From Chamaelirium japonicum (taxonomy: Eukaryota; Streptophyta; Magnoliopsida; Liliales; Melanthiaceae), in NCBI GenBank assembly GCA_947650365.1, contig OX393555.1, positions 14,525,550 to 14,589,549 of the forward strand: a stretch of 64,000 nt of DNA, written 5' to 3'. Below are positions 44,140 through 55,103 of this stretch, piece by piece (within the stretch, counting starts at the first letter, position 1; each line of letters opens with the position of its first letter). The position numbers were made by a program, and so were the translations under genes. Under the pieces are notes generated by a model. It had not been told where the DNA came from. It worked only from the letters and a program-made list of their open reading frames with translations, and made no database searches.

Positions 44140-44715
44140 AAATAATCATGCGACGAAGACAAACCAATACATACATGAGGTACAATAAAGAATACCAAAC
44201 AATACTGAGAGTGGAAACACCATAGAAGTTACTAAGTGGACGAGTCGAGAAACCCGATGAAGATCTGAGAAATCAAGAGAGATGCCTGCCCGAAGAAGAG
44301 GGTCTCTAATCTCTCTTCTTTCTTCCTTCTCTACTACTTCTCTCCCTCCCTCTCTCTCACAACATACTATCTCTTCTTGATGGCTACAACAACCATACAA
44401 ACCTAAGAGCGATACTTCCCCCCTTTATAGAAGGGGAAACATATGGCAAAACGAGTCAAATCTAACTCAAACCCGTGTCCAGCCCACGTCCGATTCGCCT
44501 GGCCAAAAAAAGGATCGCCCGGGCAAAGTGCTCACGCGTTCTGTTTGCAGAGCACGTTCCCGGATTAGCCCGGGCGAAATTCCTAGTGGCTATCTGCTTT
44601 AGGTTTGGCTTCTGCAAGCAAAAACCCAACAATGTGGCGGTGCACTTTGCGGTGATGTCTTGTCACGCGGCAGTTAGATGATCACTTTTTGAATTAAATT
44701 ATCTAACATAATAAT
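44140..44715 (-). mobile_element. possible copia LTR, minus strand
   Basis: Read leftwards, a TATA-like ttctataaagg near 44436 is followed by a purine-rich leader (44275-44365) and a 'tattgtacctcatgtatg' end, the usual copia U3-R-U5 layout. Termini were not resolved. Confidence 0.3.
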
Positions 44716-46307
44716 TATTGACGGTGCCCGAAAAATTGAGGTCACCTTTGGGGAGGTTTTATTCCGCTCAGCGATGATGTAGGGCTCGAATGCCACAAGA
44801 CATGCGTATGGTTTATCATTAGATATCGGGTAGCAGGTTAGCTTTTGACCTCGCCCTTGATCCAACCATTGTCTCTCGCTCGCCCGGGAGCTCGTTTGAC
44901 CAGCACGCGATTAGCTTGCCCACGGGAGAGCTTGTCTATCGACAATAAGAACAAGGGTGCGGAGCAATGGCAACATTCGCCCAATCCAGGCGTGATCAGC
45001 TCGCCCGCGGAGACAACGCCTTTTTTGCCTATAGGAAACTTAGAAGGATATCCACGACGTGTGAGCAGCTCGCTTGAGAGCTCGCCCTTGATCGCACGCG
45101 GTTAGCTTGCTCACGGAAGAGCTCGCCCCCTACATAAAGTTTAAAGAGCACTTCAGAAGATTCATCACCCATAACTCACCTGAGAGCTCGCCCTGATCGC
45201 ACACGGTTAGCTTGCACGCGGAAAAGGTCGCCCCCTGCATAGAGCTTAAAGAGCGCTTCAGAAGATTCATCACCACAGCTTGCCTGAGAGCTCGCCCTGA
45301 TCGCACGCGGTCATCTTGCTCGCGGAAGAGGTCGCCCCCTGCACTTAAGGAGCGCTTCAGAAGATTCATCATCCACAGCTCGCCTTGATCGCACGCGGTC
45401 AGATCACTCGCGAAAGAGGTCGCCCCCTGCATAGAGCTTAAAGAGCGCTTCAGAAGATTCATCACCCACAGCTCGCCTGAGAGCTCGCGGTCAGCTCGCT
45501 TGTGGAAGAGGTTGCCCCCTACATAGAGCTTAAAGAGCGCTTCAGAAGATTCATCACCCGCAACTCGTCCTGACCGCACTCGGTCAGCTCGCTCGCGGGA
45601 AGATCATCTTTTGCTGACATAACACTTAGAAGGATATCTACGACTCACCATCAGCTCTCCCGGGAGCTTGCCTAGATCGCACGCGCTAGAGCTGTTGACA
45701 ATAGAAGGCGCGAAGCAACGACAACAGCAGGGTTGCTGGGCGCCCATACTGATCAGCTCGCTCTAGAGCTCGCCCTATCGCGCAGCCGCAAAGAGTTCGC
45801 TTGCCTACTCGTGGATATCGCCTATAGTAAGGCGGTAACAGGTCAACAGATGTCACCATCCTCGTGGAGCTACGTGGACAATCGGTTCACCGGCAAGAGT
45901 CGATCCAGAGCGTTCCCGACTAGAACCTTCCAGAACACCCACCTGGTTGAGATAAGACCGGTACATCCTCTCTTGCAGCCTCTAGCCATCGCCTGACAGA
46001 CTAAACGACATGGTCCATTAAAGACCCATGTGGGCTAGCACGGAGAGGTGAAGACGGTGCGGGAGTGAGCGGCGACGTGTCAGCCTCTGACGGTCTGCAA
46101 AAAGCTATAAATGTACAACCAATAGATCCAAAGTACAGGTTCGAAATTCAGGAACCCAGACATTTTCCGATTACTAAACCTCCCCCTTTTTCGCACCTTG
46201 GCTGACTTGAGCGTTGGAGGATCCGCGCTCCTCACAAAGCCAGCTGTTCACATGCTTTCTTTGTGTTGCAGGTCGAGTGTCCTTGTCAGCAAAATTTACC
46301 CCCGACA
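44716..46307 (+). mobile_element. tandem-repeat-rich LTR-like unit, plus orientation
   Basis: Units of about 100-120 bp (agagcttaaagagcgcttca, gaagattcatcacc, agctcgcc, ctgatcgcacgcggtcagct, gaagaggtcgccccctgca) repeat about five times at 45105-45600. A non-repeated part (45780-46307) follows, containing a TATA-like gctataaatg (46105) and ending acccccgaca. The same non-repeated part appears in reverse at 48120-48620. Confidence 0.6.
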
Positions 46308-46475
46308 ATTATAATAAAATATTTTTATAATACTATTTAATAGAATCCCTTCAAAGTAAGGTACAAAATGTAAATCCCCTTATCTGCAAAAAAAAAAAAA
46401 AAAATACAAAGCCCTATTAAATTGGCTAATACATGGACTTCAAGTGGGTATCTCATCACTAGGATCCATGGAACT

Positions 46476-46541
<66 letters not shown>

Positions 46542-47219
46542 CAGAGTAGGGAGGGCACCAGGACCAAAGAGTGAGAAGGAAAAGCAGGTTTGGTGCCATG
46601 CGCACATCCAGATGCTCCCAACAAAAGGCAGGCGGGCAAGCTGCCATCCTGACTTTTTCCGTGCTGTGTCCGCATGGAAATCCATGGAGGCTCCCCCCTC
46701 GTGCAACTCTCATCAATGTTGTGAGTAGGGGGGGGGCACGGGCTCTCCCTAGGGTTTGAATTCCAACTACTCTACATGGTGGATGGGGGGTTGAGTCTGT
46801 GCACGGACGTACAGATGGGAAATGGCCCAAATGGGGGTTCTGATTCCCGGCTGACACTTCAGCCCGTGCAGTCTCGAAGGACGGGATGAGGGATGGATAC
46901 CAAAAAAAACCAAACAAACAAACAAAAAGATATTCATATTAACCCATGCAGTCTTGAATTATGGGTTGTGATGTTGCCCAAAAAATATCACCGGCTCGTT
47001 GCTCACGTGGTAGCAGTAGGAGAAGACACGACGAGACAACAGAAATTCACAGGGAGAACGTCATTGTCTTTGGGTACACTCTGGATGACGTTGGGTGACT
47101 AAAGAAGAGCCCCCCCCCCCCGGATTAGTTCGGGATTCAAGGTCAACCCTGATTTTTGGGTAAGCAGCATTGTGACCAAAAAAAATCTTGGAGTTCAAAG
47201 AACGCTCATCAAAGAAGCT
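46308..47219. other. gene-free; GA microsatellite at 46481-46540
   Basis: A (GA)30 tract, then a block (46560-46925) ending in an A-rich tail with a B-box-like gggtttgaattcc at 46751. It may be retroposed, but no A box or duplication was found. A C12 run lies at 47110-47121. Confidence 0.45.
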
Positions 47220-48119
47220 GATTTCGACCTTCACAAATACCTCGCACGCGAGGTGCCCCCTTTGAAGGACTCATCTTTTATCTATTGTTTGATGTAAGAT
47301 CCACTGCGAGCTAACCAATGAGCTCATCTAATTGCACATGATCAGCTTGCCCGTGGCAGATCACCTACCTTAGTACGCCAAGAGTTCGCTCCATCCGCAT
47401 GAGATCAGCTCACCCGCGGAGGAGTCACATTTTGGAAGAGTAACGAGATGGAGAGGTTCTGAGAAAGCCCAACAGTAATGGCCGTCTAATAGCTCACCCG
47501 CAGAGAGATTGCCTAGACCGCACGCGATCAGCTTGCATGCGGAGGAGATCGTCATCTGTTTGGGAGTCACAGAATACTTTCGAAGATTCAACACCCACAA
47601 CTCGCTCAGGAGCTCGCTTACCCGAGATCTCTATCAATCCGCACGTGATCAACTCGCACGCGGAGAGATCGCCTCTTGCTAACATAAAGCTTAGAAGGAT
47701 ATCCATGAACGCCCACAGCTCGTCCGGGAGCTCGTCCTGACCGCACACGATCGGCTCGCACGCGAAAGAGGTCACCCCTGGCTATCGCCTACAGCTCGCC
47801 CTGATTGCACGCGATTGACTCTTACATGGAAGAGGTCACCCTTGGCTAATGCCCTCTTGCAGTAGCAGATCACTACGTCCCTTGCACAGAGCAGTATCTT
47901 TCTCGAGGTCTCATTCATGAGGTACTGCGAGGCACAGCTCGCCCTGATCGTACGCGATCAACTCGCACACGGAAAAGGTTGCCCCATGCGTAGTTTAAAG
48001 AGCCTCTCAGAGGATTCAACACTCACAGCTCGCCCGATCACGTAACAGCAAAAGAGTTCGCCTCCTTGCCCGTGGAGGTCGCCTACATTAAAACGATAAC
48101 AAATCGATAGATGTCACTG
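47220..48119 (+). repeat. second plus-orientation array of the same LTR-like unit, truncated
   Basis: It has the same vocabulary as 44716-45830 (agctcgccctgatcg.acgcgatca, gcggagagatcgcc, gaaggatatccatgaacgcc). It follows the first unit into its non-repeated part as far as aatcgatagatgtcac (48104-48119), where the sequence switches to the inverted copy. Confidence 0.7.
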
Positions 48120-51100
48120 TTAGGGGATATTTTTCACTGGCTCGTGCGGTCGACCTGCAAGACAGAGAAAGCGTGAGAATGACTGACTCCTATAGTAGCG
48201 CAAACCCTCCGACGCTCAAGTTAGTGAAGGTACGGCAAAGGAGAGCTGTAGTAGTTTGAAGTGGTTGGGTTTTGGATTTCGAACCTGTACTTTAGAGCCG
48301 GGGGTGGTACTTCTATAGCTTTTTGCAGCTCGTCAGAGCCTGACACATGGCGGTTTTTCTAGCATCTTCTATACCCCCATGTACCAGCCCACATGGGTTT
48401 TTGATGGCCCTTGTTGTTTAGCCTACCAGGCGGTGGTAAAGGGGGATGCACCGGTCTTGTCCTTGCCAGGTGGAGATTCTGGAAAGCTCTAGTCGGGAAG
48501 GTCCTAGACCGACTTTTACTGGCTTCCGTGGCCCATAAGCGTCCACGTAGCTCCATGGGGGTTGCGACACCTGTCGATTTGGTGTCGCCTTACTGTAAGC
48601 AACCTCCGTGGGCAAAGGGGGCGATCTCCGGGTCCGGGGGGGGGGGGGGGGGGGCCTTCAGAACCTCTTGTACCATCAACAGGAGGACTCCTTAGCCGTT
48701 GGCGTGATCAGGCAAGCTCTGAGCGAGCTGTGGGTGTTGGGTTTGACGAGCTCCTAAGCGAGCTGTGGGTGTTCGTAGATATCATTTTAAGTTTTCTACT
48801 AGCAAAGAGGGGCAACCTCCTCCACGTGCGAGCTAGTCGCATGCGGTCGGGGTCAGCTCCGGGTGGACTGTTAGCACCAGCCACAGGTGGCCTCTTTCCA
48901 AGGGACGCAACAATCTGCCCTTGTAGGCCCTGGGCGAGCTACGAGCATCAGCCGCTGGGCGACCTTTACCGCGTACAAGCTAGTCACATATGGTCAGGGT
49001 CGGCTCTGGGTGGGCTGTAAGCCATGGCCACATGCGACCTCTGTCCAAGGGGACGCAACGATCCTCTACTACAAGCCTTGGGAGAGCTACGAGCACCAGC
49101 TCTGGGCGACCTCTATCACGTGCAAGCTAGTCACATGTGGTCAGAATCAGCCCTAGGTGGGCTGCGACCTCGCAGTCTTTGGTTGAACGGAAAGAGGTCC
49201 AGTCTCTGCGCGACAAGGAACGTTACAGCGCCCTCGCACCTTTTGCGCTCATGAAGTTCACGAAAGCGTACCCCAAGTTGCTTCCTCCCCTAAAATCCAG
49301 GGGAAGATACAGGAAGTTGTATTCCGTGGCGTTGCCTCCTTGTTGCTTCAGAGTCTCCCCTCGGTAGTGCTCGTCGAGCAGCTCCCGAAGTTTCCCCTTG
49401 CTCAGCTTCTTCAGGAGGCTATTTCTGGTGAGCCTGCTGATCCACCATCTCGGCCTGGCTATTGTCGTTGATTTTTCCAGGGACCATCATTACCCCCTCC
49501 TGAGGGAGTGGTTAAACAGTACTATTGTGTTGCTCGCTCAGGAGTCTAGCAAGATTTTCTCGCTTTAGATCGTGCTTTAGTCTGGTGGGTATCCGACGAG
49601 CTGACACACGAGCTTGGTTGACCTCTGGGGAGCTCGGCGCGAGGGGTGGGGTCTCCCTTACTTCTTGTTGAAAACTTCTTCACCCTATGTGGGATGGTGG
49701 CTTTGCTCCAGAGGAGGCCAGGAGTGATGTTACGTGCTGGATTTGTGTGTATGACAATCTAACTTCTGCTATTGCATGATTCCGGGTGGGCTATGAGCAC
49801 CAGCCGTGGGGCGACCCTCTTCCGCGTGCAAGCCGATCGCACGTGTCCAGGATCGGCCCCGGGTGGGCTGCGAGCCACAGCTGCAGGTAGCCTTTTGCTA
49901 AAACCGCTTTTTGCTTCTATTGATTCGAATCTAACGGCTCACTGTTGTCAGGAGATCCGATCACATACGACCGAGGCCGGTTTTGAGCGAGCCACGAGCT
50001 CTAGCCGCTAGCGACCCCTCCACGTGTCCAAGGGATGCAGCGATCCGCTACCGCAAGCACCGGGCGGGCTGTGAGCACCTGCCATGAGTGACCCCTTCCA
50101 TGTGCGAGCTAGTCGCTTATGGTCGGGGTCAGCTCCGGGCTGGCTGTTGGTGTCGGCCACAGGAGGCCTTGCGTAGAGAGCTTTGACTCGCAGTACCTCA
50201 TGAATAAGGTCTCGAGGGAGATGCTGCTCTGTCCAAGGGACACAGTTATCCGCTACTGCAAGCACCGGGCGGGTTATGAGTACCAGCCGTGGCGCGACCT
50301 TCTGCCATGAGTGACCCCTTCCATGTGCGAGCTAGTCGCTTATGGTCGGGGTCAGCTCCGGGTGGGCTGTTGGCACCAGCCACAGGTGTCATTGCGTAGA
50401 GAGTTTTGACTCGCAGTACCTCATAAATAAGGTCTCAAGGGAGGTGTTGCTCTGTCCAAGGGACGCAGTTATCTGCTACTACAAGCTCCGGGCGGGCTGT
50501 GAGCACCAGCCGCGGCGCGACCTTCTCTGCGTGCGAGCTAGTCGCATGCGGTCGGGGCCAGCTCTGGGCGGGCTGTTGGCACCAGCCACAGGCGTCCTTG
50601 CGTAGAGAGCTTTAACTCGCAGTATCTCATGAATGAGGTCTCGAGGGAGATGCTGCTCTGTCCAAGGGATGCAACTATCTGCTATTGCAAGCGCCGGGCG
50701 GGTTGTGAGCATCAGCTGCGGTGCGACCTCCTCCGCGTGCGAGCTAGCCGCATGCGATCGGGGTCAGCTCCGGGCGGACTGTTGGCAACAGCCACAGGTG
50801 TCCTTGCGTAGAGAGCTTTGACTCGTAGTACCTCATGAATGTGGTCTCGAGAGAGATGTTGTTATGTCCAAGGGACGTAGCTATCCGCTACTGCAAGTGC
50901 TGGGCGGGCTGTGAGCACCAGCCGCGGCACGACCTCCTTCGCGTACGAGCTAGTCGCATAGGGTCAGGGTCAGCTCCGGGCGGGATGTTGGCACCAGCCA
51001 CAAGCGTCCTTGCGTAGAGAGCTTTGACTCACAGTATCTCATGAAAGAGGTCTCGAGGGAGATGCTGCTCTGTCCAAGGGACGCAACTATCCGCTACTGC

Positions 51101-51440
51101 AAGCGCCAGGCGGGCTGTGAGCACCATCCGTGGTGTGACTTTCTCCGCGTGCGAGCTAGTCGCATGTGGTCGGGGTCAACTTCGGGCGGGCTATTGGCAC
51201 CAGCCACAGGCGTCCTTAGGTAGAGAGTTTTGACTCGTAGTATCTCATGAATGAGGTCTCGAGGGAGATGCTGCTCTGTCCAAGGGACGCAACTATTCGC
51301 TACTGCAAGCACCGGGCGGGCTGTGAGCAATAGCCGCGGTGCGACCTCCTCTGCGTCCGAGCTACTTGCATGTGGTCGGGGTCAGCTCCGGGTGGGCTGT
51401 TGGCACCAGCCACAGGCGGCCTTGTGTAGAGGGCTTTGTC
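48120..51440 (-). mobile_element. inverted copy of the LTR-like unit with long tandem arrays
   Basis: Read leftwards it ends ...cctgcaagac.../tgttagggga (48120), and 48120-48620 is the reverse complement of 45800-46307. The TATA-like agctata near 48316 matches 46105. To its right come a 19-base G run (48636-48654) and reverse-oriented arrays (gacgagctcctaagcgagctgtgggtgtt) that merge into the 206-bp repeat. The outer terminus is unresolved. Confidence 0.65.
50020..51425. repeat. 206-bp tandem array, about six units
   Basis: The anchor gtccaaggga falls at 50231, 50454, 50660, 50866, 51072 and 51278. The last four intervals are exactly 206 bp and the first is 223. Each unit holds gagagctttgactcgcagta, cctcatgaat, gagggagatgctgctctgtc, gggcgggctgtgagcacc, gcgtgcgagctagtcgca and ggtcagctccgggcggg. 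The 60-96-aa ORFs repeating MLLCPRDA...RVRASRM are products of the array, not genes. Confidence 0.95.
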
Positions 51441-51846
51441 CTAAAGGCAAGACTGCGCCTTGGCAGATCCGTATCTTCGCCCATCGTGTTGCATTAAATA
51501 CGGCGCAGGATCAGGGCCCGAGGCATCGAATCTCATCATGAGATCTCTGACGCCGCAATATCGTGTGTCACTCCCTGGATGGTTAGGAGTTCGACAAAGA
51601 GGACGTTGCTGGCACCGCCTCAGTTCTCGCCCACGCGTGCTGACATGCGTCGCGTTCTGATAGGGAGGCAAAATCCGTCGCATCGGCTGCCGCTGTGCCG
51701 TCTCGTTCACCGCGCTCGATCATTAAATGCCGTCCGGTTCATCTGTCTTTAATGCACCTATAAATAGGGGGTGGGTGAGGATTTTTACTTCTTACTGCCG
51801 CAATAGCTCTCCCTTGTAGCTCGCCTAAGCACCCTATTTTCCTCAA
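51441..51846 (+). promoter_or_regulatory. promoter and leader of the transposon ORF; TATA box at 51759-51766
   Basis: tataaata followed by agggggtggg, about 80 bp upstream of the ATG at 51847, with a pyrimidine-rich leader. The aatagctctcccttgtagctcgcc leader shares words with the neighbouring arrays, so promoter and arrays may belong to one element. Confidence 0.55.
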
Positions 51847-53854
51847 ATGGCGACCTCCTCCTCTGCTCCCGCTCCCATCGTCCCCAGCCCAGGAGGTGAA
51901 GCCTCAGAGCCCGCCCAACAGATGGCGGTGGTCTGGCTTAAAGACCCCGTCGGCCTTCCGGTGGGTGATAGTATCAGGGAGGCGATTGACTTCCCTGACC
52001 AGATCCTTATCACCGAGATGCTGCTCTCGGGGAGGCTGTCCCGGGGCACAGTGGTCTTTGTGGGACTGCTGTGGTCCGGGCTCAGGCTCCCCTTGAGTCA
52101 ACTCGCAGGGGAGTTCTTGGAGCTGACGGGGCTTTGCCCTGCCCAGCTCACCGAGAACTCGTGGGGGCGTGCTATTCGGGCTTTCCTAACTCGAGGCCGC
52201 CCTAAAGGTGAGGATCCCCGTGAGCTATCTGCTCAAGAAGTGGTTCCTAAAGCTCCGGCCGGTCTACAGTAATGTAGGCTGTGGGGCGTTCTACCTCGCC
52301 GAGAGGATAGGCGAGGTCCTCCCCTTCACCACGATCGAGAGCAATGATCGTTATTGGAAGGACTACCCCTTCATCGCCGTGGGCGGGTGGAAGGGCGCTT
52401 TGGCAAGGTCCCTTCCCACCCGGGGATTCCCTTCTAGTCTGTCTTCCGAGAGATCACCTTCTACAGGGCGGGGAAGAAGACTTGTATCGATCCCATGAGG
52501 GAACGATCACTTGACGAGGCCATCCTTTACTATCTGGGAGGGCGAACCCTCGAGAAGATCATGGCCCCGGACTTTCCAGCAGAAGGACGGGGAGACGGGC
52601 GCTATTCTGCTCAACCAGAAGATCACCCAGAAGAAGAAGACTGTTCCCTCGCCCAAGGAGGGGACTAGCAAGGGAGCAGGGGGCCGGGGCGACAACCCCC
52701 GAAAGAAAGCCGGATGAAAGCGGGCCTCCCCCATCCACTTCGACGACCCCGACACCCTGGAGATGCTCGGCCAGGGTGAAGCTGCTACTCCTTCGCTACC
52801 TCCTCGTCAAGACGCCGACACAGGTTAGCAATCAGCTCCCCCTCCCACTATCAAACGCAAGTTACAATTCCTTGAGCCCGATGACCCGAACATCAAGCTT
52901 TTACTGTCCATGGAGGAAGTTGAGTCCGGGATGGCTCACATGCTCATGGGGAATTTTCCTGGTGACCTTTTAGTCCCGCTCTGCGTAGCGGTGATGACGT
53001 CGGAGATGGAGAGCCATGGAAAGAAGAAGAAGAAGACGATGACACGGCCCTCTGCTCCCGATGCACAGGCGGAGCAATGGCAAAAAGCCCTCGAGGAGGC
53101 GGGGCTGGACTCGGAGATCGATTGGACGACTTCCGAGGATGAGCCCGAAAGCCCGCCTTCTCGTCCTCAAGCTGCCTCCAGCACCGCCGCCCAAATCGAA
53201 CGGCCTTCTACCCTGCCCGCCTCGAATCAAGTAGCGGGGTCAGGGGTTCTACCAGGCGGAGTTCCACCGCATACCTCGACCACGACCACCCCAGGGGTCA
53301 GTGGATTGGGAGCTCTCGCCTCAGCGACGATCCCCATCGCCCCCTCTCCACCCGGGTCCGTCCCGCTTAGCCCACCAGCTACGGTGGATCCGGTTGGAGC
53401 AGGCTCCCTGGGGGATTTGGGGGACTTGATCTATAACTCCTTGGTGAAGATAGGCACCGAGTCCTCGAGCTTGGGATTATAGGCTGAGGACGTGGGGGTG
53501 AGCCACCCCAGCCCTAAAGGTGGGGAAGGCCGTATTCGGGAGTCCCCTCCTCCGACTCCAGCGACTGCGACGTCGGTTCCCCCCTAGTTCCCAACAGGCC
53601 AAGTGATCGGGAGACCGCCGACTCCTCGGCTGAGGAAGAAAGGGTGCCCTACTATATATCTGCGGCAGATTGGCTGCAACATCTTCGCCCGAGCTCCATT
53701 CGCCTCAATCCATGATCAGTTCGCAGAGGTAACACACTCGCCTTGCTCTCAGCCTTGTAATTTTACTCCTTATATACTCACTTTATCTCTTTCCAAGACG
53801 GAGAAGAAAAGCTAGGCTCTGGCCGAGGAGGTCACCACCGCGAGGAGGGCCATT
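51847..53854 (+). pseudogene. 'putative gypsy-type transposon' protein (PF04195-like), frameshifted and truncated
   Basis: It starts MATSSSAPAPIVPSPGGEAS. The conserved part reads GLLWSGLRLPLSQLAGEFLE, LCPAQLTENSWGRAIRAFLT, then after a frameshift near 52205 WFLKLRPVYSNVGCGAFYL ... WKDYPFIAVGG. A second shift near 52420 returns to the first frame (REITFYRAGKKTCIDPMRE...LDEAILYYLGGRTL). Further downstream are GMAHMLMGNFPGDLL and a Pro/Ser-rich linker (open 52910-53482), then EEERVPYYISAADWLQHLRP. A possible intron starts gtaac near 53729 and ends ...ttccaag. The ...PLSQL...FL...G..P.QL..NSW pattern is the family hallmark; its biochemical role is not established. The copia LTR at 53855 cuts it off. 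Confidence 0.75.
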
Positions 53855-55103
53855 TATTGGATTTAAATCCATGGCAGAGGCCCGCAGTAGAAGCAAAGAG
53901 AAGGTCCGAAGACCGGGAGCGGTGTGCGTTACATATCAAAATTTTTATCGAAACGATCTACGCATGCGTGTATCAATATAGCATGGTAAATACGCGAACC
54001 TCTAACAACGATCTAACGTGAAAGAACAATCTAGCATGTATGCATGTTCTATCTATGCTAGATCTATATGTTAGAGATCATACATGCGTGCGGATTCTTT
54101 CACCGCGATAAGTTTCTTCTTTGTCGATGGAGGCGGGCTCGGATCTGCTCGACATAGCTTCGGTACAATGGCCATAACTTTTTTCTCCGAACTTGGATTG
54201 GGCTAAATTTTGGACTACAGGTATCCAACTTCAGGATGCAACTTTTGCAACAAGTTTTACCTCGTTTGGATTTCTATAGCTCTCGGAATCACAAAAACAT
54301 TGCTGATTTTCTGTGCAGATTTTGGACAGCAAAAGGTTGCGGGAGATGCCTTCTAGTTCACCCGATCTCACACGATGCACGGCACCTCGTCGATGGATCT
54401 CTGAGTGCCTCCATCCGACGAGCCTTTTCCTTCTACGAAACATCACGTGAGGAAGACGAGTCGCCATCTAATGGCACAAGCGAGGGAGAGAGAGACGAGA
54501 GAGGAGAATAGAAGAGAGGAGAGGGGGCGGCTAGGGTTTTCCCTTGCCATGGCCGGCCCCTAGGGCTTGCATGGCTTGCTTGGCTGACCCCCCCTATCCC
54601 CTTTCCCTTATATAGGGCTGGTCTATCCATATGGATAGGGATGGTACGGATAAGTTTGACTGATTCAAACCTTCTCCCTATATATCTCTTCTTTATCTCT
54701 ATCTTTTCCTTGGTTTTGAAAACGGTCAAAACTAGCCCATTTTCTATGCATCATGATCGGCCTTTTCATCGGAGGCAACAACCTCCTGAAACCAATTGGG
54801 TCGGCCTTGACCAGTCTCTCAATACTTAGGGCCGGCCCCCTTAGTACATAGTGACACATGGTATGACCAAAACGCCCTTATGTCACTAGTTGGCCGTTTC
54901 TCGTGTACGAGACTTTGCAAGGCACACATAAGTGAAGTGCACCAGTGATTTTACTATTCTCTGAGGTTCCCGTAGGGTGCCCCTAGTGAAGTCAACTAAT
55001 GAACTCGCAATATGTCCCGGTGCATCGCACCCATGTGGCAAAGTCCACTTATGGCAAGGAATTGCTATATCCGTCTCTACACTAACCTAGGGCTTCCACT
55101 TAG
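53855..55103 (-). mobile_element. truncated 3' LTR of the left copia element
   Basis: It is colinear with 57567-58808 of the intact LTR, starting tattggatttaaatcc (LTR terminus with one G-to-A change) and running to cttag at 55099-55103, where it joins internal sequence. The U3 portion of the LTR is missing. A ctatataagg-type TATA is at about 54608. Confidence 0.9.

Noticed and set aside
46560..46925. Candidate SINE (B-box-like gggtttgaattcc, A-rich tail)
   Set aside because: No convincing A box at the right distance and no target duplication.
50119..51541. Series of 60-96-aa ORFs with shared MLLCPRDA...RVRASRM pattern
   Set aside because: They are copies of one frame of the 206-bp array and lack independent gene signals.
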